A stretch of 64,000 nucleotides of DNA, taken from contig NC_081406.1 of NCBI RefSeq assembly GCF_030272615.1, forward strand, positions 476,188,900-476,252,899, written 5' to 3'. Made by a program: the position numbers and the translations under genes. Under the pieces are notes generated by a model. That model saw only the letters and a list, made by a program, of their open reading frames with translations. It was not told where the DNA came from and searched no databases. How positions within the stretch are numbered: the first letter of the stretch is position 1; the number at the start of each line of letters is the position of its first letter. This document shows positions 10,254 through 21,671 of the stretch, one piece after another. Source of the DNA: Cryptomeria japonica. Taxonomy: Eukaryota; Streptophyta; Pinopsida; Cupressales; Cupressaceae.

Positions 10254-13200
10254 TTTGTTTACAAGTTTTTGTTTGAAGTTGGGTGAAAATGATGATGAGT
10301 TGTTGATGAAATGAAAGATTGATGGTTGGTGAATTGTTTTACATGTGGATCTCTAGTACTTAAAGGTAGATGTGACCAAAATTCTTTCTTTGAATTGCTT
10401 GTTGTTTTTGATAAGGTTTGATGTGATAAGGTTTAGAGAAATCTGAGATGTGTTGCAGACTTAACTACCTAGTAATGAGAGGATTCACTCATAAACTAGT
10501 TTTAACCTGCATAGATATGTCTCTTAGGATAAGCTTATCCTAGATGTAGAAACAATATAAAAGTGATGTTTTGTGTTTGATTCAAGCAATATCCAAAAGA
10601 GAACTTAGGACAAGAACCTCTTTAATGTTTTGAGAGTTGAAAATGAATGAGATAACGGATGAAGTGTTTTTTAATTTCAATAAAAGCTTTGTGTCACAAA
10701 TGGAACAAATTCTACCTCTTCCCTTTTAGGCATTGGTGGCATTTCTTGAGCTATGTTGTAAGTGATACAAATGTCTACGAAGAAGTTGGGATTGATCTTG
10801 CCTCCTTGGTTTTTGTGATAATTCAGAGCTCTATATTGCATAAAAGCTCTATGGTTTAATGATTCTGAATCAAATTCATTTGATTTGCCTTGAAAGTATA
10901 GACACATGTGACATAAAAATGCTCTATGAGAGACAAATATTTGTCTATTTAGATAGAATAATTTCCTCCTTTTGATCAAATCTTTTGAGCTCAATGGTCT
11001 TCTTTTCAAGTTGATGTTTTGATGAAGATTCTTCTTTCTCAAGATGTGAAGAATGATCATAAAGTTTTGATACTTTGTTGTTTGCACTTTGTTTTTGATA
11101 TTTTTGGTTGTTTTGAAAAATGTTTGGTTGGATGAATACTTGTTTTGATTTTTGGATTTTATGATGTTTTTTTGACAAGAAAACAAAGCAAGCACACAAA
11201 CACAAGAGTGTTGTCTCAAAGGCACAAATGAGTATGGGTCTAGATCAACCCAATCCTTGGACTTTTATATGACCCTTTCCTTTAAGTGTATTTTAGGTGT
11301 TTTTCCAAAGCCTGAAGTTGGCTCAATTTGCACTTGGTCTTGACTAAAATGAAAACACTTCAAACACTTTTTATCCCTAAGGTCAAATGGCCAGTTGCGA
11401 TAAATTCAGCCCACATCTTGATATTTCTTCGACTTTGGTACTACATACCTTATGAATCCTGTCGTGGTAGGTAAGGATGTGATATACTAAGTCTTGCATG
11501 AGCATAACAAATAGATGATCCCTATGATGAGGGAGTCACCACTTTCATCAAGCCACAAGTGACTTTTCAAAAAGCTTATGTTTCTACTCAAGGAAATATG
11601 TATGGTGAGTATCTTGGGAGCAAAACCATCTATGCTCTTGCACTGAATTATATCACAAATATCCTCAATCAATAGAATGGGTGGGCTAATACTTAAAGGT
11701 GTTTAGTTATTTTCGATGTCTTTGGATATAAGTTCATTATGTAGTGACTCACTTAAGAGCCTTGTAACTTGTGGTGGGGCCCATTTGTCCTTTCGACAAG
11801 TTACACTGTAGGAAAAACTATACCTAAGGCTATAGCTTTTGCTCTCACCTGATTTCTATAACGGCTCAAAGGATTTACCATGCGAGGTCATTCCCAAGAG
11901 TGATTGATCCCTTGGCAGGCCTCTCTTAAAAAGATAAAATTTTGAGTGTTACTAACACTTTTCTCTTGCACCTAGGACCACGAAAGCCAAGGGAGAGGAT
12001 AGTGTGTGTTAGAAGTAGGACCACTCGACCAACTTTTTGCACAAGCGTGCCAAACACAAAATGCACTTGTTCTTTTTAGCTTGTCATTGCAATGATTTTC
12101 TATCTATTTGGAGATGTTGCTCCAACAATCATGATATTCTTTTTAACTTCAAAGGCAATATGTTTGAGTAAACTAGGAATTTTGAAATCCTAGTCAACTG
12201 AAATTGAAACACGTATGCATGAAGTAAATCATTTTTGCAAAATGAGACAAGTTGATTGTTTTTTTTACTTGTACCAAAAATTGAAGTGTTGATTGTGAGT
12301 TTTTCTTAAGTTTGATGCAATAAAATGAGATTTGTCTTGTCTTGTTTTAAGCACCAAAATAGAGTGTATCCTCACTTGCAATGAAAGCAAATTTGAAGTT
12401 GTTCTTTTTACCTTCCAATAAAGAAAGATGAATTTTCTTCTAAGCACCAAAAACAAGTTTGAGGTTCATTTTATGCACTCCAAAATAAAATGTGAGGTTT
12501 ATTTTAATTTGTACAAAAAGGGAGAGTGGATTCTTTTTAACCAACTTTTGTTGAAAGAAAGTAAAAAAAGAAACTTAAAGCCTCTAAACTAACTCCTTCC
12601 CTTGCACAAAAAAGATTAGAACCTGCACACAGTCAGTGATCAAATGTTAGTGTGGGCTTACACAAGCCTAAATTATGATCTTGGTTACAAATTCTACAAT
12701 CTTGATCCTGAAATGCCCTGAAATTTGACTAAGTTTGAAATTTGGAGGATCTTCCAAAAACTAGATTTTGCATTACAACTCCTAGAGGTCTGAAACCCCT
12801 CTCAAACATCCTGACAATATATATGGAATATAACTTAAAGTATAAGAAAGAGAAAAGAGAAGAGGAAATGTCACTTATACTTAAATGTCATATTCCATAT
12901 ATATTATGCCTCCCACAAACCTAAGAAAAATAATTTTATCGATTACAAGACCTTTTTTTACAACGTTTTGTTACAATAGCGCTAGTCTGTGTAAAAACAA
13001 AAGCGTTACTTTAACACAAAAGTGCTAAAACAACTACAAAAGCACCCAAAAAAAAAAATTCTACAACAATACAAAAGCGCTAATTAATAAACAAAAGTGC
13101 CAAACTACTGGCAAAAGCACTAATTCTTTGACAATAGTGCTATTGTAAGAACAAAAGTGCTAAAAGACAAAAAACAATAGTGCTAAAACATGACAAAAGC

Positions 13201-13280
13201 GCCAAAGTGCGACCTGTGTGTCAAGCTAAACAGTCAAACAAGTTAGTTTTGTTAAAAAAAATATATTGTTGTGTGTTGGA
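10254..13280 (-). other. gypsy1 5' leader, about 3 kb
   Basis: Lies between the primer-binding site and the gag start. No conserved protein domain is visible. One open frame of 182 codons (11225-10677) is Lys/Asn/Phe-rich and matches nothing I recognise; AT-rich sequence can give this by chance. The end nearest the primer-binding site holds a striking 11-copy periodic motif array, listed separately. Long leaders are common in Tat/Athila-type gypsy elements. Confidence 0.65.
12973..13203 (-). repeat. Periodic array of the motif AGYRCTWTTGT in the gypsy1 leader
   Basis: On the plus strand ACAAWAGYRYY-type 11-mers start at 12973, 12997, 13016, 13036, 13071, 13091, 13111, 13131, 13151, 13174 and 13193 (one has G for the first A). 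Five successive intervals near the centre (13071-13151) are exactly 20 bases; most others are 19-24. The spacers are unrelated, so the motif is conserved, not the whole unit. The array starts about 80 bases 3' of the primer-binding site on the element's sense strand. Confidence 0.85.
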
Positions 13281-13300
13281 TTCACGTTGGGTTCACCAAA
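13281..13300 (-). promoter_or_regulatory. gypsy1 primer-binding site
   Basis: Directly after the 5' LTR end (CATCA) the coding strand reads TTTGGTGAACCCAACGTGAA. The same kind of sequence (TTGTTGAACCCGACGTGAAC) follows the gypsy4 LTR, supporting a tRNA-complementary primer site. I cannot assign the tRNA species from memory. Confidence 0.7.
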
Positions 13301-13778
13301 TGATGCTTTGTAAAAAGGACAAGGTTAGCTTAAAACCTGTGGTATTCAACCAAAGATTAACCTAAGCAGGCATATCAAAAGAGATACTAAGATCATGCTA
13401 ACACATTTAACAAATGACACAAATATAAGAAGGCATCTCCAAATGCCTCTTAACATCTTCTTAGCTCCTTCTCCTTTGTTCCTCTCCTCTCCAAGTTCCA
13501 AAATAGTGTAGCTCTCAACAGCTTTTTGCACTATGGATGCTTATGGAGGTTCAAGATTGTAGATGATCTCAAGCTTATGCTATGCAAGTGTAAAACAAAC
13601 TAATTAAACATATTATGACAAAAGAACTAAGATTTATTTTAGTCCAAGATAACAATATATTAGTGATTTATGCTAAATGCTCTCTAAAATTCACTATAGA
13701 TTAAATGCACACAAGTTTTCAGGATTATGATTATGAATGCAAAATGCTTGAGGATTTGAAAATGAGGAATGTGAGCTC

Positions 13779-13786
13779 TATTTATA
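13779..13786 (-). promoter_or_regulatory. Putative TATA box of gypsy1 LTR
   Basis: The coding strand reads CCTATAAATAGAGCTC, a good plant TATA element, about two thirds into the LTR. The start site would be some 30 bases further on, near 13750. Confidence 0.6.
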
Positions 13787-14118
13787 GGAAAAATGGAGCA
13801 ATGGATGGTTGAGATTGAGTAATCTCAACAAGGGTTAGGATTGAATGATATTCAATCCATGTGAGGGATTTCAACCCAATCCTTGGATGACAAGTGTCAA
13901 TGTGAGATAGGTTGAGAGGAGAGAGAATAAGCATTAAATGCTTGACATGACTTGAGAGTTAACTTGAGAGTCAAGGTCAAGGTTGGGTTGAGTGAATAAA
14001 TTCTTTATTCAAAGAATAAAGCTTTTATCTAATGGATAAACTCTTGTGCAAAGGTAAAAGGAATAACCATGGTCAAAGCAATAAATGCTTGAGGAGACAC
14101 ATGAGTGCAAGTTGAAAT

Positions 14119-14181
14119 AACCATAAATGGTTATGTAAGAGCCATAAATGGTCATGTAAGAGCCATTAGTGGTCTTAGAAG
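14119..14181. repeat. Three tandem 21-bp units with CArG-box-like cores in gypsy1 U3
   Basis: Units start at 14119, 14140 and 14161, each 21 bases. The first two contain CCATAAATGG (14121-14130 and 14142-14151), which fits the CArG consensus CC[AT]6GG; the third is degenerate (CCATTAGTGG). Twenty-one bases is two helical turns, so the sites face the same side of the DNA. Confidence 0.75.
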
Positions 14182-14724
14182 ACTTTGGAGGTTAAATTGT
14201 TGAACACACAAAGCATTAAATATTTTTCAAAGACCTTTGAAGTCTTTGAGAAGCGAATCCAAGTTGCTTAGAAATGTGACAATAATTAGGGGATGGATTA
14301 GGCTAATTAGGAAGGGGTTAGAAGAATCTAGAAGGAGTTTAGGCTTGCAAGCGGATTTGGTGGGTGAGGGAAAATAGGATTTTTATTAAAATAAATTAAT
14401 TTATTTCAATAAATGTGTGCAAGTTGCATTTGTAGGAAAATGCAAGTGGGGGGGGATAAATGATTTAAATAAATATTTTTTTTAATTTATTTAAAAGAGG
14501 AATAGGGGATTAAATGAAATAAATATGATTTATTCATTTAATTGATTGTGAATTTGGTTGAATGAATTAATTAAAATAAATTGAATAATTTATTTAATTA
14601 ATAGGAGAATGTTTGAAGATGAATTAATTAAATATTAATTTAATTAACTGATGGTTAGTGGATTTTCAATCAAATAAATAGGAAATATTCATTTAATTAA
14701 ACTAGACAAATTTATGTGACTACA

Positions 14725-17700
14725 GTTACAACTTAAACTAGATTGTAATCCTCAATATTATTTATACACACAAATAATCTATATTGAAAAAAATAACCAA
14801 AAAATAGATGTGGATTACAAGGACATCAAATATCTACCAAAATGCCATAGAACATCCTCCTAGGATTGTATATTGAATGGTTGCCAAGTGAGAAGTTAAT
14901 GGGACCATGGATTGAGTGCTTGGATGGGTATCCGTTAAGATTTTATAGCATTACTGAACATTCAGTGTTTCATATCTTATCTATTTTTTAAAGCAAGAGG
15001 AATTTCGACAATTTATCAGTACTGCAGATTTCAGGTTTTAGGGCAAAGTTTTCTTAGCAATAACACTACATTCCTACTATAAAAATAATATTCTTTCAAA
15101 GAGTCTAGGACAACCATAAGGATATATAGTTCTAGCCCATGAGTTCATATTGAAACCTACCACATTCTTTTATGTGGACTCTGGTTTATATTACTAGTGT
15201 TTTAAAATACAGCCAAGATTTAGAAGTGGAAAGACAACTATGAATTATCCACGTATAGAGTGAACAAGTCATGGGTGGAAAACATTTATAAATATAAATA
15301 AGCCTATAGGCCTACCGGCTACAAATAAAAGTGTTATTCATGTTTTTGAATAGAAATTATTTATTCAATTATTTGTATGCATCTATGTGACTGTATTTAG
15401 CCAACTGCAATGCTAAAACTATTTTTGGAAATATTTTGTCCTTATTTGTCATCCCTATCTGATCAAGAAAGTTTGTCTCTCTTGTAATCACTGTCTATTT
15501 TATTTTTGGAAATACTAGAGCCATAGTTTTTAGTTTCATTTTCAATAGTTGATTTCATTTTTCTCAGAAATTTCAAATTTTAGTCATGTAATGGATTTCT
15601 GACATTCCATCAACTCCCACGTTTCTGCAATTGTCTTAGTTTTTCAGTTTTCACAAACCAATCTTTCTACTACAACAGTTTGGATTTTGATATGTGAGTT
15701 CTTTTAGAATATTAACAATATCCAGTTTTCATGAGAGTTGTATTGGCCACTTTGCTAAGGAGGTTTAGCTCAGTTGAGCTCAAACTAAGGCAACTTATAA
15801 AGTCTAGGTTCTTGATAGAGTTTTGAGCCTCACTAGCTTGAAATCAATACACTTCAATTATTGATTGGGGATGAATGATGTCAGGGATAATATGGTATTT
15901 TTTAGATATTTGTTAGAATGCCAACAATAAATTGTTGATAGTTTTTTAGATTGCTGCCAAAGATGACATCTCTTTGAGGTTCACAATGGGAATGGTGTGC
16001 TAATTACACTATGTATTGTTCAAGAAGGCGTATGATCCCACACCCTCAATCTGATACTGTGATATATAGATTGATATATAAAGACTAGGGTCTGATATAT
16101 GAGCTAATTGATGCAGACTGTGAATGCTTTTTCTTTCAATTTACTTGTGATTATGACATGCATGCCAAACATTAGAAGTGGCATGATCTATTAGGATTGG
16201 GTCTTAGAGGGTCTCAACTAGTGTTTCAATTATAAGGTAAGGTGCATATCTTCTCCCAAAAACTATGTAAGTTTGTCTTACATAGTTTTCTAGAAGATTT
16301 TGCCATCATTTTGTTGGATTGAAATCTTATATATACACTACTAAATGATGTTATTCATTAAAAATGGTATTTATAATAATTTATGTCTTGCAATTATGAA
16401 AACCTTAGTAGAAATACTTAAACATGCTCAACAGGAATTGATGTTTCAGTTGAATTTAAAAGAAAATATTATAAAAATATAACATGCAACAATATTGTTT
16501 CCCTTGATTGGTAATTGCTTAAATTGTAGCATGCGAGTTGTCTTTATTTGTAGAAAGTATCAAGTTAGACTTCTATGCTTGGAATGAGTTAAAACAAACA
16601 TCAGTAAAACACCCTACTGCAAAGTTCAGTAATATCTTACCTTTTACATTTTATGCAACCGTAAGTTGGCAATGCTCTTTGTGTTGTGGAATGAAGATAA
16701 CCTGTAAATCGCATACGCTGAAGAGAGTACACAACCTGTAAATTAGACGCACTAAAGAGAATAAGAAAAGCTATAAAAAAATAGTCCAAGCAACATAAGA
16801 GGACAACTTCTTGTAAAACCATGCATAAGAGTCCATGAGGAGGCCATACTACAGGTCTATTAGGAAATTGATATAGCAATAATCTCAATCTGTGCATAAG
16901 AATAGATTTCAAGTTTTATAGTCAGCATGAACAACAAGCAAGAGTGTCAAAAATGAGTGTCAACAATAATGACAAATGGTCATTTCACACTTAATCTAGA
17001 CTATGATATACATTTCAAGAGCTATACAATATGATGTGTTTTTCCTTAAGTGTAAATCTAAAAAAGAATCCACATTTCTACATGAACCTCAATTTCAAAC
17101 TTAATCTAGACCGTGATATGCATTTCAAGAGCTATACAACATGCTATGGGGACAAGTTTAGATGCCACATTTCTACATGAACCTCAACTTCAATGTTTTT
17201 GTTTGTTGATTGTATCAGGAAAATAAGTCCATGCAACATAATAGGACTTATTTCAATGAACTTTTTTCAAGGATTTACTATCCTTTTTACATTCTCTTCA
17301 TGGTTGCATGCATAATAACCAATTGAAATGCCTTCTATATAGTTCTCTAATAATTGTTGAGAGCTTTTTTTAGATGAACATACACTTTTCCAAGCCATGG
17401 GTTCTTGCAAATGATTCAAAACACAAACCCTACAGTTTTCTCAAATGTTTTCTTTGTGGAATCATCACACCTAAAGTATGGGCATGTTCAGATTTGGAGG
17501 ATTTTTCCTAGAAGAAAAAGTTGTGAGTGACCTCAAGCGAACTTCTTGTAAGGGGATTTTGTGGGTGTTAATTCCAATCACATATTGGTCTGCAAATTTA
17601 ATATCCAGTTAAGGCAGGTGGTGAATTTCATGAGTTGAAACCAAGCACAGGAAAGGGTTTGCCTCTTCTTTTAGCTATAGAACCATGCATAGAATACAAG

Positions 17701-18555
17701 ACATTTGTTTATCTTAAATGTTGATAATAATAGGGAGTGAGAATTCAAAAACTTTGGCAGTCCAAAAACGCCCACAGAAGGAATTCAATCCATTAAAGAT
17801 GATGTTTCTAAAATAAAACCATGCAATCTGAAATTCTAATCCATCATTAAAACCTGAAAAATAAAATACTGCATCTCAGTAATCCATCCAGAAACATGTA
17901 ATCAAAAACAACCCTTGTATGCAACTAGTCCAAGAAAAAAAATACAGTTGTTGCATTGGTTTTCCAAGAAAAAGTCAGTGAGAAATAGGCACACCCAGCT
18001 AAGGATCTTATCTCTGGCTGTGTAGTCTTTCAAAGCCCACTGAACCTTGGCATTCATGGTATGTGTTTGTCCATGAAACCTTTTGACCTCAAGACATTAC
18101 TCTAGACAAGTCTAAAGTGAGTTCAAATGGAACTCTTCTTATTAATTTGCAATCTTCCATGGAAATTTTATAAGATTTGAGCTAAAAACAAAATATTTTG
18201 CACTTTCTAATAAGAGTTTTTTTGAACAAGGTCCTCACACGACTTTAAGTGAGAAACTCCAAAAATCTCATGCCCAGCTACTAATTAGTAGGCAGGACAA
18301 CAAACAGGTCATTTCCAAAATTGCAACATAGGAATTACTGATTTCCTTCTCAAGTCATGACACCATTAGCCCACCCAATGAAGGCATCAAAGGTCCAAGC
18401 AAGTAACCACAATCCTTCAGACACCTATTGAAATTGTAATGGTTCAGTTAGGTCTTCTTGAGTGCCTTTTAAGAAATTGTCTTCTCCAAGATCATATATT
18501 TTAAATCAGGTCAATAATAAGTTTCCCTCCATCTCATTATTGGTTATCTCAATCT
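14725..18555. other. No recognisable gene
   Basis: About 3.8 kb of AT-rich sequence with dense stops in all frames. The only open frames above 60 codons (16538-16741 and 16637-16912, opposite strands) overlap each other and show no family features. A tandem duplication at 16983-17190 is listed separately. It could be old degraded transposon or unique intergenic DNA. Confidence 0.6.
16983..17190. repeat. Tandem duplication of about 100 bp
   Basis: TTAATCTAGACYRTGATATR followed by CATTTCAAGAGCTATACAAYATG occurs at 16991 and 17101; CCACATTTCTACATGAACCT occurs at about 17070 and 17165. The two units are about 95-110 bases apart with a small length difference. Confidence 0.75.
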
Positions 18556-18734
18556 AATGAACCGGATCATCCCCACCAATGATATGGAAAACCCAATTTT
18601 CATAGTTCAAGAAAATGCAAAAAAATTCCAATCAATTTATTCTAAGCTCAAGAAATCTCTTTTTGTGAAGATTTGCCCTTTAGAATTCATTTTTAATTTA
18701 CATTCTACTATGCTAGAGGCTTAATAATAAGGGT

Positions 18735-19313
18735 ATGAACAACTATAAGGAAAACTCTGATTGTGCATGTTCTAATAGTCAAAAAGAAAGTAATGAGGAG
18801 GAAGAGGATGGTACTGAAGACCTGGTTCAAAATACTGAATCTGCAGATTTGAAGGTTGATCTTATCATCCAGGGTAAAGCTGTTGATTTATCTAGTGATG
18901 TTGTTTCAACTTCATTTAATAACAAGGAAAACAAGGAAGACTTTAGTGAAGCTCAGGACTATAATATCTTGGAAATGGTTCCTTTGTTGTTATTAACCAA
19001 TGGAAGTCCTAAGTAGACTAGAAATATGAACTTGAACTCCCAATGTAAAACTCCTCCCAGAAGCATGGAGATGATGGGTCATGAGGGAAATCCTAGGATT
19101 TTTGGTAACAAAGAAGGAAAGTCAAATAAGGGAGGACCCAATGGAGGTATTTCAACCATAAGAAAGAAAAAGAACGTTGCAGATGTTGGATACTAGAACA
19201 AAAAATAGGGGAGACCCTCTCTAAAGAATCAGAGGGAACAAGAAAGTTGGAAGAACCATGCTGATGGAACACAAATTTCCATCGAGTCAGCCTTATCTCC
19301 GATTAAATTATGA
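18735..19313 (+). pseudogene. LINE ORF1 C-terminal remnant
   Basis: Open from 18735 to 19016 (93 codons, acidic and Ser/Asn-rich), then continuing in the same frame through stops to a TGA at 19311-19313. The later part is basic (a TIRKKKNV segment). The TGA overlaps the ORF2 start (ATGA at 19310-19313), as expected for consecutive LINE ORFs, and this is the main reason for calling it ORF1. The DUF4283-type domain and CCHC knuckle of full plant L1 ORF1 proteins are not seen. A 56-codon open frame just upstream (18556-18723) may be another remnant, but I recognise nothing in it. Confidence 0.55.
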
Positions 19314-21671
19314 AGATAATTTTATGGAATATCAGAGGGTTGAACACCCCCCACAAGTAGGATGTGTTGTGTAATATTGTTAGAGATCATAAACCGGATG
19401 TAGTTCTTATTCAGGAAACTAAGATGTGTAAGGATAAAGTGGAAAAAATAGAATTTTCAAAAATAATGGGGTGATTGGTACTAGCTCAGAGGGTACCTCA
19501 AGAGGCACAACTATCTTTTAGAATCAAAATTCCATTAAAGGTAAGGAAATTGCTTCAGGGGTTAACAGGACCTCAGTTTTTCTTGAGCATATTAGGGATA
19601 ACTTTGTCTAGGTTATCTCTAATATCTATGCACCTAATACTAAAGTTGGAAGAGCTAAATTTTGGAGGAGTCTGGCAGAAGAGAGACAAAGGTTTTTAGA
19701 TAAAAGATGGATGATTATGGGAGATTTCAATACTCCCTTAAAAGAGGATGAAAAGATGGGAGGCCTTCCTTTGTAGTTAGATGAAAGACAAGATCTCATG
19801 GACTTTATCAATGGTCAAGCTTTGATGGATGTGAATCTCAGAGGAATTAATTATACCTGGACCAATAGAAGAACTGGCCCTGATCTCATTCAAGTTAGGT
19901 TGGATAGAAACTTGATCTCCCCCAATTGGCTCTCTAAGTATAATTGTTCTCTGGCATCTATCATTAAGATTGGTTTTGATCATTATCCTATCTCATTCAT
20001 TGCCAATCCTACTTCCTCAAAACGTAATTTTTTGTTTAGATTTGAAAAAGCCTGGTTATCCCACCCCTCTCTAGAAAACTTTGTTTTTGAGTGGTGGAAT
20101 TCAAAGGTTGAGGGAACTACTTTATTTAGAGTGGCTAAAAAGCTTAATATTATCAAAGTCAAAGTCAAAATCTGGAATAAAGAGACTTTTGGAGATATCT
20201 TCCAAATGAAAGCCAATATTAAGATAGATATTAAAGAAGTTTAGGATAAAATTCAAGTGGAAGGCCTTTCTGAGGATTTGAGGAGTTCTAAAAATAGGTT
20301 GCTTTCCAAATACCATGAAATTATCTCTATTGAAGAAACCTTTTGGAGACAAAGATCAAGGGCGTTATATTTGAAGGAAGGTGAAAAAAATACTCAGTTT
20401 TTCCACATGACTGCTCTTAAGCATAGGGTAGCCAACATGATCTCCAGTTTATCCAGTAATAGGGGTATTTTGTCAGATGAAGATGAAATTAGAAAGGAAG
20501 CTGTGGACTTATTTAGTAATCTTTTGGGTGGTGAAGATTCTCTAGATATCAGAAATCAAGACCTTCTTGCTCAAGCTATCCCTACCATTTTAAATGAGGG
20601 TGACAAAAAAAATCTATCTAGGATCCCTTCAAATCAGGAGATCAAAAAGATAGTTTTTTCCTTTCTTGGAGACAAGTCTCTTGGTCTGGATAGATTCCCT
20701 ATGTTCTTCTTTCAAAATTTTTGGAATATTGTGGAGATTCACATCTGTAATGGTGTTAAATAATTCTTTGGATCTAGACGGCTTCTCAAAGAACTCAATG
20801 CTACCTTTATTGTCCTCATCCCTACGATCCCTTGAGCTGATTCTCTCAATAATTTTAGATGTATTAGTCTTTGTAATTATTTTCACAAGATAATATCTAA
20901 GGTGCTCACTTCTAGAATGTTGGATATCCTTCCTCGCATAATTTCTGCCCAGCAAAATGGTTTTGTCCCTGGTAGATAGATTCTGGATTCCATCATTTCG
21001 GTTCATGAGAACATTCATTCTCTAACTGTCGCTAAAAAATAGGGCTTTCTTCTAAAGATGGATATGTCCAAGGCCTATGACAAAGTGAATTGGCAATTCC
21101 TTTTCAGAATTATGAAAGCTTTTGGGTTAGGGGAAAAGGTGATTTAGCTATGTTCTCATCTAACTAGTACTACCTCTTCTATTGTTATTATTAACGGATC
21201 TCCCTCCAGTTTCTTCAAAATTTCTAGAGGCCTAAGATAGGGGGATCCTATCTCTCCTATCTTCTTTACTATCTTGGCAGAAAGTTTGGGCAGATTTATT
21301 ATGAGAAGTGTGGAGGAAGGGAAACTCAAAGGCCTTAAGCCTTCCTCGTCCAAATTAACCTGTACTCATGAACAATTCATAGATGACTGTATTACCATGG
21401 GATAAGCTACCATAAGAGAAGATATAAATATAAAGATTGTCATGGATTCCTAAGAAGCTACTTCTGGGCAAAAAATAAATTGGGATAAGAGTTCTTTGTT
21501 CTTCATCAACACCCCTATGGATAGACAAAGAAGGATTTAAAGGATCCTTGGATGTAAAATTGAACAGATTCCTTCTACTTATTTGGGTCTCCCTCCGTGC
21601 TTAAAGCCTTCGAAGAATTTTTGGATGAAGTTGGTTGATAGATTTAATTCCAAATTGGCTGGGTGGAAGGG
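19310..21671 (+). pseudogene. LINE ORF2 5' part: endonuclease and reverse transcriptase
   Basis: The ATG at 19310 opens with KIILWNIRGLN, the typical start of plant L1 apurinic-type endonucleases. Other endonuclease landmarks follow: IQETK, NIYAPN, the catalytic MGDFNTPL (about 19720), NYTWTNRR and, at the domain end, a DHYPIS segment. RT landmarks: DMSKAYDKVNW near 21061, a GLR*GDPISP block whose Gln codon is now TAG, and EQFIDDC, the catalytic double Asp. Frame changes between 19310 and 19798, then stays constant to the copia1 insertion at 21672, which lands in RT just after AGWKG. Numerous stops make it non-functional. Confidence 0.88.
21667..21671. repeat. Target site duplication of copia1, left copy
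   Basis: AAGGG at 21667-21671 is repeated as AAGGG at 28307-28311, directly flanking the TG...CA ends of copia1. Confidence 0.93.

Larger units (their letters stand above)
1..14724 (-). mobile_element. Ty3/gypsy LTR retrotransposon gypsy1 (3' LTR truncated by window edge)
   Basis: The sequence from position 1 to 529 recurs at 14170-14724, which marks the two LTRs. Between them, on the minus strand, lie a primer-binding site, a leader of about 3 kb, and gag, protease, RT/RNase H and integrase remnants in the gypsy order (RT before integrase), then a polypurine tract. The LTR begins TGTAGTCAC and ends CATCA on the coding strand, the usual TG...CA. The long leader and the C-x2-H...C zinc-like motif suggest a Tat/Athila-type (non-chromovirus) lineage; that is inference. 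The polyprotein keeps one reading frame from 10253 to about 3270 but has at least 17 stops, so the copy is dead. The left target duplication lies outside the window. Confidence 0.93.
13301..14724 (-). repeat. gypsy1 5' LTR, complete (1424 bp)
   Basis: Bounded by the primer-binding site at 13300 and by the TACA end at 14724 that matches the left LTR at 529. Coding-strand termini are TGTAG...CATCA. It contains a TATA box (13779-13786) and a tandem CArG-like repeat (14119-14181). The TATA position implies a U3 of roughly 950 bases. Confidence 0.9.

Noticed and set aside
10677-11225. A 182-codon minus-strand open frame in the gypsy1 leader.
   Set aside because: Lys/Asn-rich, no recognisable domain, and the surrounding genes of this element carry many stops, so an intact leader gene is unlikely; kept only as a note in the leader entry.
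19475-19699. Open frame of 74 codons in the LINE endonuclease region.
   Set aside because: The endonuclease motifs (NIYAPN, MGDFN) lie in a different frame; this is a shadow.
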